From Vibrio spartinae (lineage in GTDB: Bacteria > Pseudomonadota > Gammaproteobacteria > Enterobacterales > Vibrionaceae): a stretch of DNA of 64,000 nucleotides. The position numbers and the translations under genes were made by a program. Of this stretch, positions 19,711 to 28,987 are shown piece after piece. The DNA lies in assembly GCF_024347135.1 (NCBI RefSeq), contig NZ_AP024907.1, positions 1,479,001 to 1,543,000 on the forward strand. Direction: 5' to 3'. Below the pieces are notes generated by a model. The model saw nothing but the letters and a program-made list of their open reading frames with translations. It searched no databases and was not told where the DNA came from. The first letter of the stretch is position 1. Each line of letters begins with the position of its first letter.

Positions 19711-20211
19711 TTAAGCGTTAAAAATCTGCTGAAATTCAGAGACAGAGAGGTGATATTGACGGGGACACGACTGCCATTTCGCTGCCATACGACGGTATTT
19801 ATCCAGCATGGGCACCTGACTGTTAAACTGGTGCTCACCCTGTTCAAAGTGGGTATATAACCCTTCGGAGTTGACTAAAAAGCGAACATAGTGAACCAAT
19901 TGCGTTTCTGTTGATAAATCAAAGCCTAAAAATAGCAGGCGTCTTGAATCAATCTTGTCTTGATCTCCTTCAGTCAACTGCTTATAGGACTCTTGCATCG
20001 CATGGTACATTTCCATGATATTGATGATTTCACTGCATTCATTCTCTGGCAAACAGCCGAATTCTTTATCCAGCTCCCGGATGTGCAATTCATAACCACG
20101 TTCAATAATTGTTCTGAAACGCTTATATTTTTCAGCATTTTCTGGGTCAAGCTGTGTCATCAATAAATATTGATTGGATAGGATAAGGCGTTGAGCATTG
20201 GTCATTTCCAT
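19711..20211 (-). CDS. yfbU: YfbU family protein (UPF0304)
   Basis: The 166-residue protein opens [18 protein letters not shown] and ends '[18 protein letters not shown]', collinear with E. coli YfbU (164 residues). Other conserved blocks are '[19 protein letters not shown]' and '[12 protein letters not shown]'. It is helical and soluble, with no signal peptide. E. coli YfbU has been linked to cell death phenotypes, but its function is unknown. It is transcribed leftward, downstream of pflA. Confidence 0.95.
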   Translation of the reverse strand: MEMTNAQRLILSNQYLLMTQLDPENAEKYKRFRTIIERGYELHIRELDKEFGCLPENECSEIINIMEMYHAMQESYKQLTEGDQDKIDSRRLLFLGFDLSTETQLVHYVRFLVNSEGLYTHFEQGEHQFNSQVPMLDKYRRMAAKWQSCPRQYHLSVSEFQQIFNA

Positions 20212-20318
20212 ATCAAATTCCTACTCGAATGATAAAAAATTGTTATCAGTAGAGTAACGTGAATTGTGTGCCTGAAACATGATCTCAATACAGATTTTAT
20301 TGGATTTGTATGATTTGA

Positions 20319-20353
20319 TTACCGAAATGTTGCATTTCTGAACATCTCGGTAA
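20319..20353 (-). terminator. Hairpin after pflA
   Basis: The arms at 20319-20331 (TTACCGAAATGTT) and 20341-20353 (AACATCTCGGTAA) pair over 12 of 13 positions, 17 bp beyond the pflA stop. The pflA strand lacks a T-run after it, while the plus strand has GTTTGGTTTTT, so its direction is uncertain. Confidence 0.4.
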
Positions 20354-20369
20354 GTTTGGTTTTTCGTGG

Positions 20370-21110
20370 TTAATATTTCACATTGGCATGATATTGACTC
20401 AAAATTGAAACGATATTATCCATCGTCTCTTTTGACGGGGGCTGAACACCATCAAGGGGGTAGTCTATGCCCATGGCTTCCCATTTATGCGCCCCGAGTT
20501 TGTGATAGGGGAGAAGCTCTATTTTCTCAATATTATCCATGTCTTGAATAAATTGACCTAACTGATGAGCAGCATCTTCATCGTCAGTATATCCGGGCAC
20601 AATCACATAGCGAATCCATGTTGTCTGACCGATTTTATGCAGGTAGCGGGCGAAGTCTAACGTTCGGTGATTGGATACACCGATGAGCTTTTGGTGAATC
20701 TCATCCTGCATGTGTTTGATATCCAGCATCACTAAATCGGTGACGTCAAGCAGTTCATCAATGACGGGTGTATGTTTGCGGACATAGCCATTGGTATCAA
20801 GGCAGGTATGCATTCCTTCTGCTTTGGCAGCCCTGAAAAAATCTCTGACAAATTCAGGTTGTAGAACTGCTTCCCCACCAGAACAGGTTACACCACCACC
20901 CGATGCATTCATAAAATGGCGGTAAGATTTGGCTTCTTGAATGATATCTTCGACAGAAATCAGTTTTCCTGCATGAACGTCCCAAGTATCTCTGTTATGG
21001 CAATACATGCAGCGCATCAAACACCCTTGCATGAACACAATGAAACGAATACCCGGGCCATCAACGGTGCCACATGTCTCAAAAGAATGGATACGACCTA
21101 GAGTTGACAT
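20370..21110 (-). CDS. pflA: Pyruvate formate-lyase activating enzyme PflA
   Basis: A radical-SAM enzyme that installs the glycyl radical on PflB. The 246-residue protein has the cluster motif CLMRCMYC (C30, C34, C37), preceded by '[18 protein letters not shown]', and the GGE-like SAM motif in '[18 protein letters not shown]'. The length matches E. coli PflA (246). Here pflA and pflB are not adjacent: a chemoreceptor gene on the other strand and a structured intergenic block lie between them, so the two need separate promoters. Confidence 0.97.
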   Translation of the reverse strand: MSTLGRIHSFETCGTVDGPGIRFIVFMQGCLMRCMYCHNRDTWDVHAGKLISVEDIIQEAKSYRHFMNASGGGVTCSGGEAVLQPEFVRDFFRAAKAEGMHTCLDTNGYVRKHTPVIDELLDVTDLVMLDIKHMQDEIHQKLIGVSNHRTLDFARYLHKIGQTTWIRYVIVPGYTDDEDAAHQLGQFIQDMDNIEKIELLPYHKLGAHKWEAMGIDYPLDGVQPPSKETMDNIVSILSQYHANVKY

Positions 21111-21457
21111 GATGATTTCTCTTTGGAGGATTTACCCGTCATTTTATTACATTTCCATGCAATGATATAGATCTAAGTCACCAGACCATGCTGAATGCCT
21201 GCGTTTTTTGAGCACTGATTTTTGAATGAGTCAGACTCAAAAATCATGTTGTTTTGAATCCTTTTAATTCTGATTCTCATACCAGAAGAGTTGCGCGAAT
21301 GGCGGCCTCTACAGCCCAAACGCTTAGCCTATTTTTCTGTATAAAGTTGTAGTAATTTTGTGACGCGTGTAATAAATTTGTTGATGACAAAAGGATTGAT
21401 ATTGGTCCAAAAAATTTGCTTTTTAAAACTCTGACTTGAGTGAAGGATATTGTGGTC
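21111..21457. other. Divergent promoter region pflA / chemoreceptor
   Basis: This 347-bp gap serves two divergent genes. It contains a near-perfect dyad (21216-21246, listed separately) and A/T-rich tracts at 21330-21430. I see no standard FNR site (TTGAT-N4-ATCAA) and no credible small gene. Confidence 0.6.
21216..21246. promoter_or_regulatory. 31-bp dyad between pflA and the chemoreceptor gene
   Basis: TGATTTTTGA (21216-21225) is the exact reverse complement of TCAAAAATCA (21237-21246). An internal TGAG/CTCA pair can extend the alternative fold. No T-run follows on either strand, so an operator or mRNA leader structure is likelier than a terminator. Confidence 0.5.
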
Positions 21458-23338
21458 ATGGATGTACTGAAATTATCGCAAAAGCGGAAGATTGCTATTT
21501 TTATTGTTGTTTTATGTTTTGGTTTTTTAGCGATGGGGGGATTTATTGCACGGAAGTTATCAATGATGACATCTCAGTATGATCTGAGTGGGGGGATTTC
21601 TCAGGGGACAACCAAGTTATATGCCTCTCAGACAAAATTATTGTCTCTGGCTGCAGAAAGGAATGCGCTCCAGATCAAAGATGTTGCTCGCGTGACTGAA
21701 TTACTGACAGAATTGAGTCACGATATCGATAAGGACGTGATTTTTCTTAAAAATGCCGGTTTTGAGCGTGAAGGTAAGATGCTCTTTGAAGCCATGAGCC
21801 GATTTGAAAACGCGATGCATCCTTGGCTGAAAACTAAATCTGAATTGGGTTTTAACTTCAGTGAGGGGAAAGAGGGTGAATTGACGGAGCTCGCAGCGCA
21901 GATCGAGGCAAAGATTGAAGAGACCGGGATGGTGACGATTCGTTCTGATTTTCGGGCGATGATCAAAGCTCAGCAAAATTATCTATTGTCACCCAATGAT
22001 AAAAATCTCAAGTTATTCAACCGTGCGATGGCGACCTTTATCAACACCTCTAAACTTTACGCAGCGCTGTCGAGCTATCAATCGGAAGTTGACCGATTTA
22101 AACAGACCTTTGCACGGGTTGGTGAATTGTCTCAGCAAGTAGAAAATTATGAACTGGAACTCTCGGCATCAGAACAAGCCGTTCAGCAACTAATTCAGAA
22201 TGCTTCAGAGCAATTAAAAACAGTCAGTCGTGATTATCAGCAGACCGCTCATCGGGAGGCGACACAAACATTATGGTCGGTGATGGCAGCTTGTGCAGCG
22301 CTTGCTGCGATTACCATTGCCATCTTTATTACCCTGAGATTATCTCTGACGCGCGCGCTGACGCAGACAAAAACCTTTCTGGATGCGTTGTCTCAAGGTG
22401 ATTTATCAAAGCGGTTACCGATCTCGGCCAATCCTGAGGATGAGTTTAATCAACTGGCTATCGCTTTGAATGATAGTTGTGAACATCTAGGAGTGTTGGT
22501 GAATCAGGTACAGAAAAACAGTCAAGCACTGTCTGGTGACGCGGCTGATCTCAATGATGGTTTAGACCAGCTCATGTCCTCCCAGACCCAGATCGTCCGT
22601 CAAACTGATTTGCTTGCTTCTGCGACGGAGCAAGTCAGTGTTACGACTCAGGAAGTTAGTAACTCACTTGAGTTTGTGGCGGATGTGAGCCAAGCATCAA
22701 CCACAGCAGCACTGTCAGGGGGCGAAATTATTGAGACGGCTATTCAGTCCATTCAGGATGTCGGCAATATTTTGAATTCAGCGGCCGGGCATATTCAGCA
22801 GCTTGAGTCGGCTTCAGAGAAAGTTGATGCCGTGATGGACATTATCAATGGGATTGCTGAACAGACCAATTTACTGGCTTTAAATGCTGCGATTGAAGCT
22901 GCCCGGGCTGGTGAACAGGGACGGGGTTTTGCTGTTGTTGCTGATGAAGTCCGCAACCTCGCTGTCAAAACTGTCGATGCTGTATCTGAGATAACCGAAA
23001 CCATTGAGACGATGAAACGTGAAAGTGCAGAAGTGATTCAGTATATCTCTGAGTCTGAAGGTTCAATGAAACGTGGGCAAGAGCAGGGACAGGAAGCGAT
23101 ACAGGCGCTTTCTCATATCACTGAAAAAACCAGTGAAGCCGCCAATCAGACAGTCATGATTTTTGAATCAATTAAAGAATTAGCGGTCACCAGTCACTCG
23201 ATGGCCGATAACATGGTACAGATTTCATCTTCGATGAAAAACTTAGAAGAGAATAATCAACGGCTCAGAAAAACCAGCAAGGTTGTGGCTCAGCGTTCAA
23301 CTCATCTTTCTGAGGATTGTCAGCGTTTTGCGGTATAA
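21458..23338 (+). CDS. Methyl-accepting chemotaxis protein with large periplasmic sensor
   Basis: A transmembrane chemoreceptor. The ATG at 21458 (626 residues) is preferred over an in-frame GTG 18 bp earlier, because AAGGA lies ten bases before it. Membrane helix 1 is about 13-31 and helix 2 about 272-292, enclosing ~240 mostly helical periplasmic residues; that size fits the helical bimodular (HBM) or a four-helix sensor family. HAMP follows (~293-345), then the signalling hairpin '[31 protein letters not shown]' (written here in part) around 460-490. There is no CheR/CheB-binding pentapeptide at the C-terminus (RFAV). The ligand is unknown; its place between pflA and pflB does not prove a metabolic link. 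Confidence 0.93.
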   Translation: MDVLKLSQKRKIAIFIVVLCFGFLAMGGFIARKLSMMTSQYDLSGGISQGTTKLYASQTKLLSLAAERNALQIKDVARVTELLTELSHDIDKDVIFLKNAGFEREGKMLFEAMSRFENAMHPWLKTKSELGFNFSEGKEGELTELAAQIEAKIEETGMVTIRSDFRAMIKAQQNYLLSPNDKNLKLFNRAMATFINTSKLYAALSSYQSEVDRFKQTFARVGELSQQVENYELELSASEQAVQQLIQNASEQLKTVSRDYQQTAHREATQTLWSVMAACAALAAITIAIFITLRLSLTRALTQTKTFLDALSQGDLSKRLPISANPEDEFNQLAIALNDSCEHLGVLVNQVQKNSQALSGDAADLNDGLDQLMSSQTQIVRQTDLLASATEQVSVTTQEVSNSLEFVADVSQASTTAALSGGEIIETAIQSIQDVGNILNSAAGHIQQLESASEKVDAVMDIINGIAEQTNLLALNAAIEAARAGEQGRGFAVVADEVRNLAVKTVDAVSEITETIETMKRESAEVIQYISESEGSMKRGQEQGQEAIQALSHITEKTSEAANQTVMIFESIKELAVTSHSMADNMVQISSSMKNLEENNQRLRKTSKVVAQRSTHLSEDCQRFAV

Positions 23339-23381
23339 GTTCAGTGTTTATTATTGAGTTTTCACATTAACTGAGATTGAT

Positions 23382-23414
23382 AAAAAAGAAACCTCCGGCA
23401 AAACCGGAGGTTTC
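23382..23414 (-). terminator. GC-rich hairpin after the chemoreceptor, T-run on the minus strand
   Basis: GAAACCTCCGG (23388-23398) pairs with CCGGAGGTTTC (23404-23414) over a five-base loop. Read leftward it is followed by TTTTTTATC, a strong U-tract; read rightward only TTTCTCAT follows. It therefore best terminates a leftward transcript arising in 23415-23620, though it may also stop the chemoreceptor mRNA. Confidence 0.75.
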
Positions 23415-23620
23415 TCATATGCGCCTATAAGGCTCTCCTACCAGCAGCGCCCTAGCAGGCGTATATGATCTGACATTTGTATTCGACTATTTCTTGCCGC
23501 CCGTCAACGAGCTTCCTAGATATGGGAGCGATAGCTGCTCTCTCATTTTGTCCTCATACAACTGTAATCTTAGCGGTAAGCTTTACGGGCCCCCAACCTA
23601 GCTGAGGGTTTTCTTTGCAC
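23415..23620. ncRNA. Candidate structured non-coding RNA between two terminators
   Basis: About 206 bp without a credible reading frame are bracketed by two rho-independent hairpins. Visible pairing includes a 10-bp helix closing 23416-23469 (CATATGCGCC with GGCGTATATG, one G-U), a long-range GCCCGT/ACGGGC pair (23499-23504 with 23585-23590) and small stems around 23526-23541 and 23574-23586. The composition is richer in G/C than the neighbouring intergenic DNA. The leftward direction is favoured by the U-tract at 23382-23387; the rightward one could end at 23624-23652. I could not match it to 6S, tmRNA, SRP, RNase P, CsrB or known riboswitches. The strand is not decided. Confidence 0.45.
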
Positions 23621-23623
23621 AAT

Positions 23624-23652
23624 AAAAAAGCTCCCCGAAGGGAGCTTTTTTT
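23624..23652. terminator. Bidirectional terminator after pflB
   Basis: AAGCTCCC (23628-23635) and GGGAGCTT (23640-23647) pair over a CGAA tetraloop. A six-base A-run lies on the left and a seven-base T-run on the right, so both strands read as a classical terminator. It is 33 bp beyond the pflB stop. Confidence 0.88.
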
Positions 23653-23684
23653 ATCAGGACTCGATTTTAATCAGGTCTCAATGC

Positions 23685-25961
23685 TTAAAGCGTTTCAGTG
23701 AAAGTACGTGCAATCACATCAGCTTGTTGTTCTGCTGTCAGAGAATTAAAGCGAACAGCATAACCTGATACACGGATGGTCAGCTGTGGGTACTTCTCAG
23801 GGTGTTTCACAGCGTCTTCCAGTGTTTCACGGTTCAAGACGTTGACGTTCAAGTGTTGACCACCTTCAAGGCCTGTATCGTGGTGGAAGTAACCATCCAT
23901 TAGACCGGCAAGGTTAGAACGTTGCGCATCGGTATCTTTACCAAGTGCATTTGGCACGATAGAGAAGGTATAAGAGATACCGTCTTTTGCGTGAGCAAAT
24001 GGCAGTTTACCGACGGAAGTCAGTGATGCGACCGCGCCTTTTTCATCACGACCATGCATTGGGTTTGCACCCGGTGCAAATGGTGCACCAGCACGACGTC
24101 CATCAGGTGTGTTCCCGGTTTTCTTACCATACACAACGTTTGATGTAATGGTCAGAATTGACTGTGTAGGAACAGCATCACGGTAAGTTTTCAGTGAACG
24201 GATTTTGTTCATGAAGACTTCAACCAATTGACATGCAATGTCATCAACACGTGGGTCATTGTTACCAAATTTAGGATAGTCACCTTCGATCTTGAAGTCG
24301 GTCGCAATACCATCTTCATCACGGATAGGTGTAACTTTCGCATATTTGATAGCTGACAGAGAATCGGCTGCAACAGACAGACCCGCAATACCACAAGCCA
24401 TGGTGCGTTTGACATTCAGGTCATGCAATGCCATCAGAGAAGCTTCGTAGCTGTATTTGTCATGCATGAAGTGAATCGCATTCAGAGCGGTGACATAATT
24501 TTTTGCCAGCCAATCCATGAAGTGATCCATTTTTTCCCACAACTCATCATAGTCCAGAACTTCAGAGGTGATTCTTTCTAGTTTTGGACCAACTTGAATT
24601 TTCAGTTTTTCGTCAATACCACCGTTAATGGTATAGAGCATAGTTTTTGCCAGGTTGGCACGAGCACCGAAGAACTGCATTTGTTTACCAACAACCATTG
24701 GTGACACACAACATGCAATTGCATAATCATCAGACTCAAAGTCAGGGCGCATCAAATCATCATTTTCATATTGGATTGATGATGTGTCGATAGAGACTTT
24801 CGCACAGAAACGTTTGAAGCCTTCTGGTAGCTGTTCTGACCAAAGTACAGTAATGTTTGGCTCTGGTGATGGGCCCATTGTGTACAGGCTGTTCAGGAAG
24901 CGGAAGTTGGTCCGAGTGACCAGAGTCCGTCCGTCAAGTCCCATACCACCGATAGACTCTGTTGCCCAGATTGGGTCGCCAGAGAATAATTCATCATATT
25001 CAGGCGTACGTAAGTAACGAACCATACGCAGTTTCATGACGAAGTGGTCAATCATTTCTTGAGCACTTTCTTCAGTCAATTTACCAGCGGCAATATCACG
25101 CTCTAGGAAAATATCGAGGAACGTTGATGTACGACCCAGAGACATCGCAGCGCCGTTTTGAGATTTTACAGCAGCCAGATAACCGAAGTAAGTCCATTGA
25201 ATTGCTTCTTGAGCTGTTTCAGCAGGGCGTGAGATATCACAGCCATATTTAGCCGCCATTTCTTTGATTTGGCCAAGAGCTCGGTGTTGTTCCACAATTT
25301 CTTCACGTAACTGCATTGTCATATGCAGATCTTCACCCGATTCAAATTTCTCTTGTAGAGAAGTGAACTGAGCGAATTTATCTTTCATCAGGAAGTCAAT
25401 ACCGTACAGTGCAATACGACGGTAGTCACCAATAATACGACCACGACCATAAGCATCTGGCAAACCAGTTAAGACACCTGATTTACGGCATTTAATAATT
25501 TCAGGTGTATAGATATCGAATACACCTTGGTTGTGTGTTTTACGGTACTCGGTAAAGATTTTTTTCACTTGAGGGTCAAGTTCACGGCCATAAGCCTGGC
25601 ATGAACCTTCAACCATACGGATACCACCGTTTGGAATGATGGCACGTTTTAATGGTGCATCAGTTTGCAAACCAACGATTGTTTCTAAATCTTTATTGAT
25701 GTATCCCGCATCGTGTGCAGTGATGGTAGAAATAACGGAAGTGTCAAAATCAACAGGAGCGTGAGTTGAGTTTTCTTGTTTGATACCTTTCATGACTGCG
25801 GCCCATAGAGAATTGGTCGCTTCGGTACCTTCAGAAACTAGGAAAGATTCGTCACCTTCATAAGGTGTGTAGTTCTTTTGAATAAAGTCACGAACGTTAA
25901 CTTCGTTTTGCCAATCGCCTGCGACAAAACCTTCCCAAGTTTTAGCAAATTGCTCTGCCAT
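23685..25961 (-). CDS. pflB: Formate C-acetyltransferase (pyruvate formate-lyase) PflB
   Basis: The glycyl-radical enzyme converting pyruvate and CoA to acetyl-CoA and formate during anaerobic growth. The 758-residue sequence has the active-site cysteine pair in '[10 protein letters not shown]' (C417-C418) and the glycyl-radical loop 'RVSGYAVRF' with the radical Gly at 733, 25 residues from the C-terminus (E. coli PflB: 760 residues, Gly734). It starts [12 protein letters not shown] behind an AGGTAGGT-type ribosome-binding region. Codon use looks like that of a highly expressed gene. Its leader is long and contains a large dyad. Confidence 0.98.
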   Translation of the reverse strand: MAEQFAKTWEGFVAGDWQNEVNVRDFIQKNYTPYEGDESFLVSEGTEATNSLWAAVMKGIKQENSTHAPVDFDTSVISTITAHDAGYINKDLETIVGLQTDAPLKRAIIPNGGIRMVEGSCQAYGRELDPQVKKIFTEYRKTHNQGVFDIYTPEIIKCRKSGVLTGLPDAYGRGRIIGDYRRIALYGIDFLMKDKFAQFTSLQEKFESGEDLHMTMQLREEIVEQHRALGQIKEMAAKYGCDISRPAETAQEAIQWTYFGYLAAVKSQNGAAMSLGRTSTFLDIFLERDIAAGKLTEESAQEMIDHFVMKLRMVRYLRTPEYDELFSGDPIWATESIGGMGLDGRTLVTRTNFRFLNSLYTMGPSPEPNITVLWSEQLPEGFKRFCAKVSIDTSSIQYENDDLMRPDFESDDYAIACCVSPMVVGKQMQFFGARANLAKTMLYTINGGIDEKLKIQVGPKLERITSEVLDYDELWEKMDHFMDWLAKNYVTALNAIHFMHDKYSYEASLMALHDLNVKRTMACGIAGLSVAADSLSAIKYAKVTPIRDEDGIATDFKIEGDYPKFGNNDPRVDDIACQLVEVFMNKIRSLKTYRDAVPTQSILTITSNVVYGKKTGNTPDGRRAGAPFAPGANPMHGRDEKGAVASLTSVGKLPFAHAKDGISYTFSIVPNALGKDTDAQRSNLAGLMDGYFHHDTGLEGGQHLNVNVLNRETLEDAVKHPEKYPQLTIRVSGYAVRFNSLTAEQQADVIARTFTETL

Positions 25962-26064
25962 GATATACCTACCTTTATATAGTAGAGAAAAACACGTACT
26001 GATTTAGCTGTTGAGCCAGCTTGTCTTTTTTGTTGAAAAAGGCATCAGTACACTCTTCGAATAA

Positions 26065-26114
26065 CAATATGATTGAACACCTGAATGTATACATCAGTCT
26101 GACCAATCATATTG
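26065..26114. promoter_or_regulatory. 50-bp dyad in the pflB leader
   Basis: CAATATGATTG (26065-26075) is exactly complementary to CAATCATATTG (26104-26114). The same centre (26089/26090) carries a second perfect palindrome, ATGTATACAT (26085-26094), with CTGA/TCAG flanks. It lies 104-153 bp upstream of the pflB start, so it could be a dimeric or tetrameric operator, or a leader-RNA stem. Confidence 0.55.
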
Positions 26115-26448
26115 CGACTCTTACCACGAACCTCATCGTATGGATCGTAGCTTAGGATAAAAAAAACATACAAACCTTAAACTAAATCAATAAAACTTAA
26201 AAAATAGGAATAAATTTTGGGGTCATATTGACTTGCACAATCGATTAATGTTTCAGAATAGACGGTGCAAAATCCGTCTTCTCAGTATAGATGCTATTAG
26301 TAAAAGTCCCAGTCCTACGGGGGCGACCATAATCCGATACTATTTTGGCGATGTTTAGTTCCTTAGACCTGTGCAACATTGATTCTATCCCACCAATTTT
26401 ATTTTATCGGTAGGTTGTGATAATGAGATGAAGAATTGGTTCATGGAT

Positions 26449-26477
26449 CCAAAACAAAAGGCCTCACAAATGAGGCC
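26449..26477 (-). terminator. Terminator of xthA
   Basis: GGCCTCA (26460-26466) pairs with TGAGGCC (26471-26477) over CAAA. Reading leftward the stem is followed by TTTTGTTTTGG, a good U-rich tail, 38 bp beyond the xthA stop. Confidence 0.8.
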
Positions 26478-26514
26478 GGTCAGGTCAGTCGGTAGCATGA
26501 TGCCTGCGGTAGGG

Positions 26515-27327
26515 TTACTGAAGATTAAATGTGCTCCAGATTGGCGCATGGTCTGACGGTTTTTCAATCCCTCTCAATTCATAATCGATCCCTGCTTCCT
26601 GACATTGTTGAGAGAGCGCTGCTGTGGCGAGGATGACATCAATTCTGAGCCCTCGATTATCATCAAATCCGCGTGAGCGATAATCAAACCATGAATATTG
26701 TTCTGTTGCATCAGGGTGGCGATAGCGGAAGGTATCAACCAATCCCCAGTTGAGCAGTGTTGCAAACCATTCCCGCTCTTCGGGTTGGAACGAACATTTG
26801 CCGGTTTTTAGCCAGCGTTTTCGGTTCACCTCCCCGATACCGATATCCAAATCGATCGGACTAATGTTGACATCTCCCATGACCACAAGGTGATCATCCG
26901 GCTGGTGATTCGCAGACAGATAACCCATCAGATCCTGATAGAATTGGCGTTTGTAGGGGAATTTCGTTTCGTGAGTAATATTTTCCCCCTGAGGGAAATA
27001 ACCATTGAGAACGGTAAACGGTTTACCACTCGGCGTTTGGAATGTCGCCATGATCATGCGTTTTTGATGCTCAGGGGTATCGCCGGGGAATCCATATTGT
27101 ACGGAGACGGGTGTTTGCTTGCAGAGTAAAGCAACGCCATAGTGTGCTTTTTGACCATAATAGAAAACCTGATATCCCATGCTTTCCAGATCAGCCAGCG
27201 GAAAGACTTCATCGTGAACTTTTGTCTCCTGAAGTCCGATAATATCAGGCTGGTGCTTGTCGATAAGAGCCTGCAACTGATGAAGACGAGCTCTGAGTCC
27301 ATTGATATTAAAACTAACCAATTTCAT
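26515..27327 (-). CDS. xthA: Exodeoxyribonuclease III XthA
   Basis: A DNA repair enzyme with AP endonuclease and 3' exonuclease/phosphodiesterase activity. The 270-residue protein (E. coli 268) opens [19 protein letters not shown] and shows the EEP-family catalytic motifs: 'GLQETKV' (metal-binding Glu34), '[15 protein letters not shown]' (Asp/Asn), 'RIDVILAT' and 'KPSDHAPIW' (catalytic Asp-His). No N-terminal extension is present. It is monocistronic, with its own terminator. Confidence 0.97.
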   Translation of the reverse strand: MKLVSFNINGLRARLHQLQALIDKHQPDIIGLQETKVHDEVFPLADLESMGYQVFYYGQKAHYGVALLCKQTPVSVQYGFPGDTPEHQKRMIMATFQTPSGKPFTVLNGYFPQGENITHETKFPYKRQFYQDLMGYLSANHQPDDHLVVMGDVNISPIDLDIGIGEVNRKRWLKTGKCSFQPEEREWFATLLNWGLVDTFRYRHPDATEQYSWFDYRSRGFDDNRGLRIDVILATAALSQQCQEAGIDYELRGIEKPSDHAPIWSTFNLQ

Positions 27328-27450
27328 GATAAATATCCTTGAATTCTATTGAACAAGCAATGTTAACAGTCTGTTGTTTATCTGCAACTGTTCGCTATCT
27401 GCAAACTTTGCGCGGAGAGTCTGAATGAAATCACCAAGCATTCAGCAATG

Positions 27451-27621
27451 TTATACTTCGGTTGCAGGATTTAATTTGTTTTTGAGGTCGGCTGCCACCA
27501 TCTGGATCGCTTCCAGAGCAACGACTGGGTCGATGGCATTGGATTCAAGCAGGTAAATCAAATCGACTGCAAGCTGTACGGGTTCAGGTGCCTGTTCTAA
27601 AGGGGGGTGTTGGTCATTCAT
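27451..27621 (-). CDS. ybaM: YbaM-like small protein (DUF2496)
   Basis: A 56-residue protein. After a short N-terminus (MNDQHPPLEQAP) comes 'PVQLAVDLIYLLESNAI', matching E. coli YbaM 'DVKLAVDLIVLLEENQI', then a helical basic tail. The ATG at 27621 overlaps the priC stop by four bases (ATGA), the same priC-ybaM arrangement as in E. coli, which makes this small frame convincing. Its function is unknown; genetic linkage to replication restart is the only hint. Confidence 0.85.
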   Translation of the reverse strand: MNDQHPPLEQAPEPVQLAVDLIYLLESNAIDPVVALEAIQMVAADLKNKLNPATEV

Positions 27622-28175
27622 TTGAAGCCTTTTCTCTCTCTGGCGGTAATTTTATTCTCAATGCGATTTTTGGATTGTTGGCAGCGGATCAGACGTTGTT
27701 CCAGTGTCAGAATGGCCTGCTGACAAGACTTTTTCTCTGCCAGACTCATGGGGTTGATTTCAAGCTGCTGTTCTTTCTCAAAGATCATTTCCTGCAAACG
27801 CCTTTCCCAGTCCTGATGTTGCGCTAATTCTTGATAAAGAGAACTGATTGATGTTTGACGAGGCAAACCATGACTCTCTTTTTTCCTCAACTCAGCGGTA
27901 GCAAGCTCTCTCTTAATTGCATTCAACTGATTCAGGAGCCGTTCTGTCAGGTAAGTGGCTTGGGTTGTTGTCAGACGTTGATGTTCCTGACTCTGCACAA
28001 TTTCATGATATGTATTTTTAAGTTCGGTAATACAAGGTACCAGCAAAAGAGACTTGCAGCGGAACAGCTGTGGGTCAAACAGCGGATTATGTTGTTCTCC
28101 ACGCTGTTCATCGAGTTTGATGGCTTGCTGTTCTAAAGAAAAAATCAAGTCATGTAAACGAGACAGATCAATCAT
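27618..28175 (-). CDS. priC: Primosomal replication protein PriC
   Basis: PriC helps reload DnaB at stalled forks in a PriA-independent way. The 185-residue helical protein shows the most conserved block of the family in the C-terminal half, 'QHQDWERRLQEMIFEKEQQLE' split across about 132-152, then 'QAILTLEQRLIRCQQSKNRIENKI', which parallels E. coli 'EAYEARLARCRHALEKIENRL'. It is richer in Gln/Lys than the enterobacterial protein. It overlaps the permease gene upstream and ybaM downstream by four bases each, giving a compact three-gene operon. Confidence 0.9.
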   Translation of the reverse strand: MIDLSRLHDLIFSLEQQAIKLDEQRGEQHNPLFDPQLFRCKSLLLVPCITELKNTYHEIVQSQEHQRLTTTQATYLTERLLNQLNAIKRELATAELRKKESHGLPRQTSISSLYQELAQHQDWERRLQEMIFEKEQQLEINPMSLAEKKSCQQAILTLEQRLIRCQQSKNRIENKITARERKGFK

Positions 28176-28951
28176 AATGTATCAAACCATGCATGATATC
28201 CCAGCCGAATTGCGAGGATACTGACGACCAGAATAAAAACCGGCCGAATCAATGATGTTCCGAAACGAATCGCGGAATGGGCACCGACATAAGCACCAAT
28301 CATCAGACAGACCCCCATGGTCAGCCCAAGTACCCAATTAATATGACCTAAAATTGCAAATGTCACCAGCGATGTCACGTTACTGGTTAAGTTCATGGCT
28401 TTGGCGAGACCGGAGGCAAATAAAATATTGAGTCGGTAAAGTGCCATCGAAGAGACTACCCAGAATGCACCGACGCCGGGGCCTGCGATGCCATCATAGA
28501 AACCGAGACTTAAGCCCTGTGGGATCTGCTTGAGTTTACTCTGTGGCGGTATATTTGGATCCGTATGTAACTTACCGTGCTGCGGGTGATAAAAAATCGT
28601 ATACAGAGCTGTCGCCAGAATAATGATGGGGAGCACTTTATCCAGTAATGCGGTGCTGATGAAATCAACGATGAGTGTCCCGATAATGGCACCGACGAAT
28701 GTTGAAACGAAAACATGTTTCCAGGCTGCGGGGTGAAACATTTTTTTGCGGTAATAGGTAAAGGCTGCTGTTGATGTTGCGAAAGTTGCGGCGACCTTAT
28801 TGGTCCCTAAGGCCACATGAGGCGGAAGCCCGAGAGATAATAACGCCGGGACGGTTAACATACCCCCACCACCGGCAATGCCATCAATAAACCCGGCGAC
28901 AAAAGCAACAACTGCCAAGACAATTAAAAGCGTCGGCTCCAGAAAATCCAT
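28172..28951 (-). CDS. yfcA: TauE/SafE family permease, YfcA-like
   Basis: A 259-residue integral membrane protein of the sulfite exporter TauE/SafE family (TSUP). Two related halves each begin with the family's glycine-rich motif: 'VAGFIDGIAGGGGMLTVPAL' near residue 17 and 'GFYDGIAGPGVGAFW' near 150. Seven to eight membrane helices are predictable by eye. It aligns along its length with E. coli YfcA (269). The substrate of this branch is unproven; sulfite, sulfoacetate and thiosulfate are known for relatives. It is the promoter-proximal gene of the priC operon. Confidence 0.92.
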   Translation of the reverse strand: MDFLEPTLLIVLAVVAFVAGFIDGIAGGGGMLTVPALLSLGLPPHVALGTNKVAATFATSTAAFTYYRKKMFHPAAWKHVFVSTFVGAIIGTLIVDFISTALLDKVLPIIILATALYTIFYHPQHGKLHTDPNIPPQSKLKQIPQGLSLGFYDGIAGPGVGAFWVVSSMALYRLNILFASGLAKAMNLTSNVTSLVTFAILGHINWVLGLTMGVCLMIGAYVGAHSAIRFGTSLIRPVFILVVSILAIRLGYHAWFDTL

Positions 28952-28987
28952 TAATTTGATTGGCCTTCTTATTTTCTCATCAACGTT

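Larger units (their letters stand above)
25962..26514. other. Long pflB leader / xthA 3' region
   Basis: The 553-bp gap between pflB and xthA (both leftward) contains the pflB promoter and leader, a 50-bp dyad (26065-26114) and the xthA terminator. Half-sites resembling FNR boxes appear (for example TTGATTTAG on the minus strand near 26185), but no complete TTGAT-N4-ATCAA is visible. I see no gene. Confidence 0.6.

Noticed and set aside
23415..23620. tmRNA, 6S RNA, CsrB-type RNA or c-di-GMP riboswitch
   Set aside because: None of their diagnostic sequences is present; only three scattered GGA motifs, too few for CsrB.
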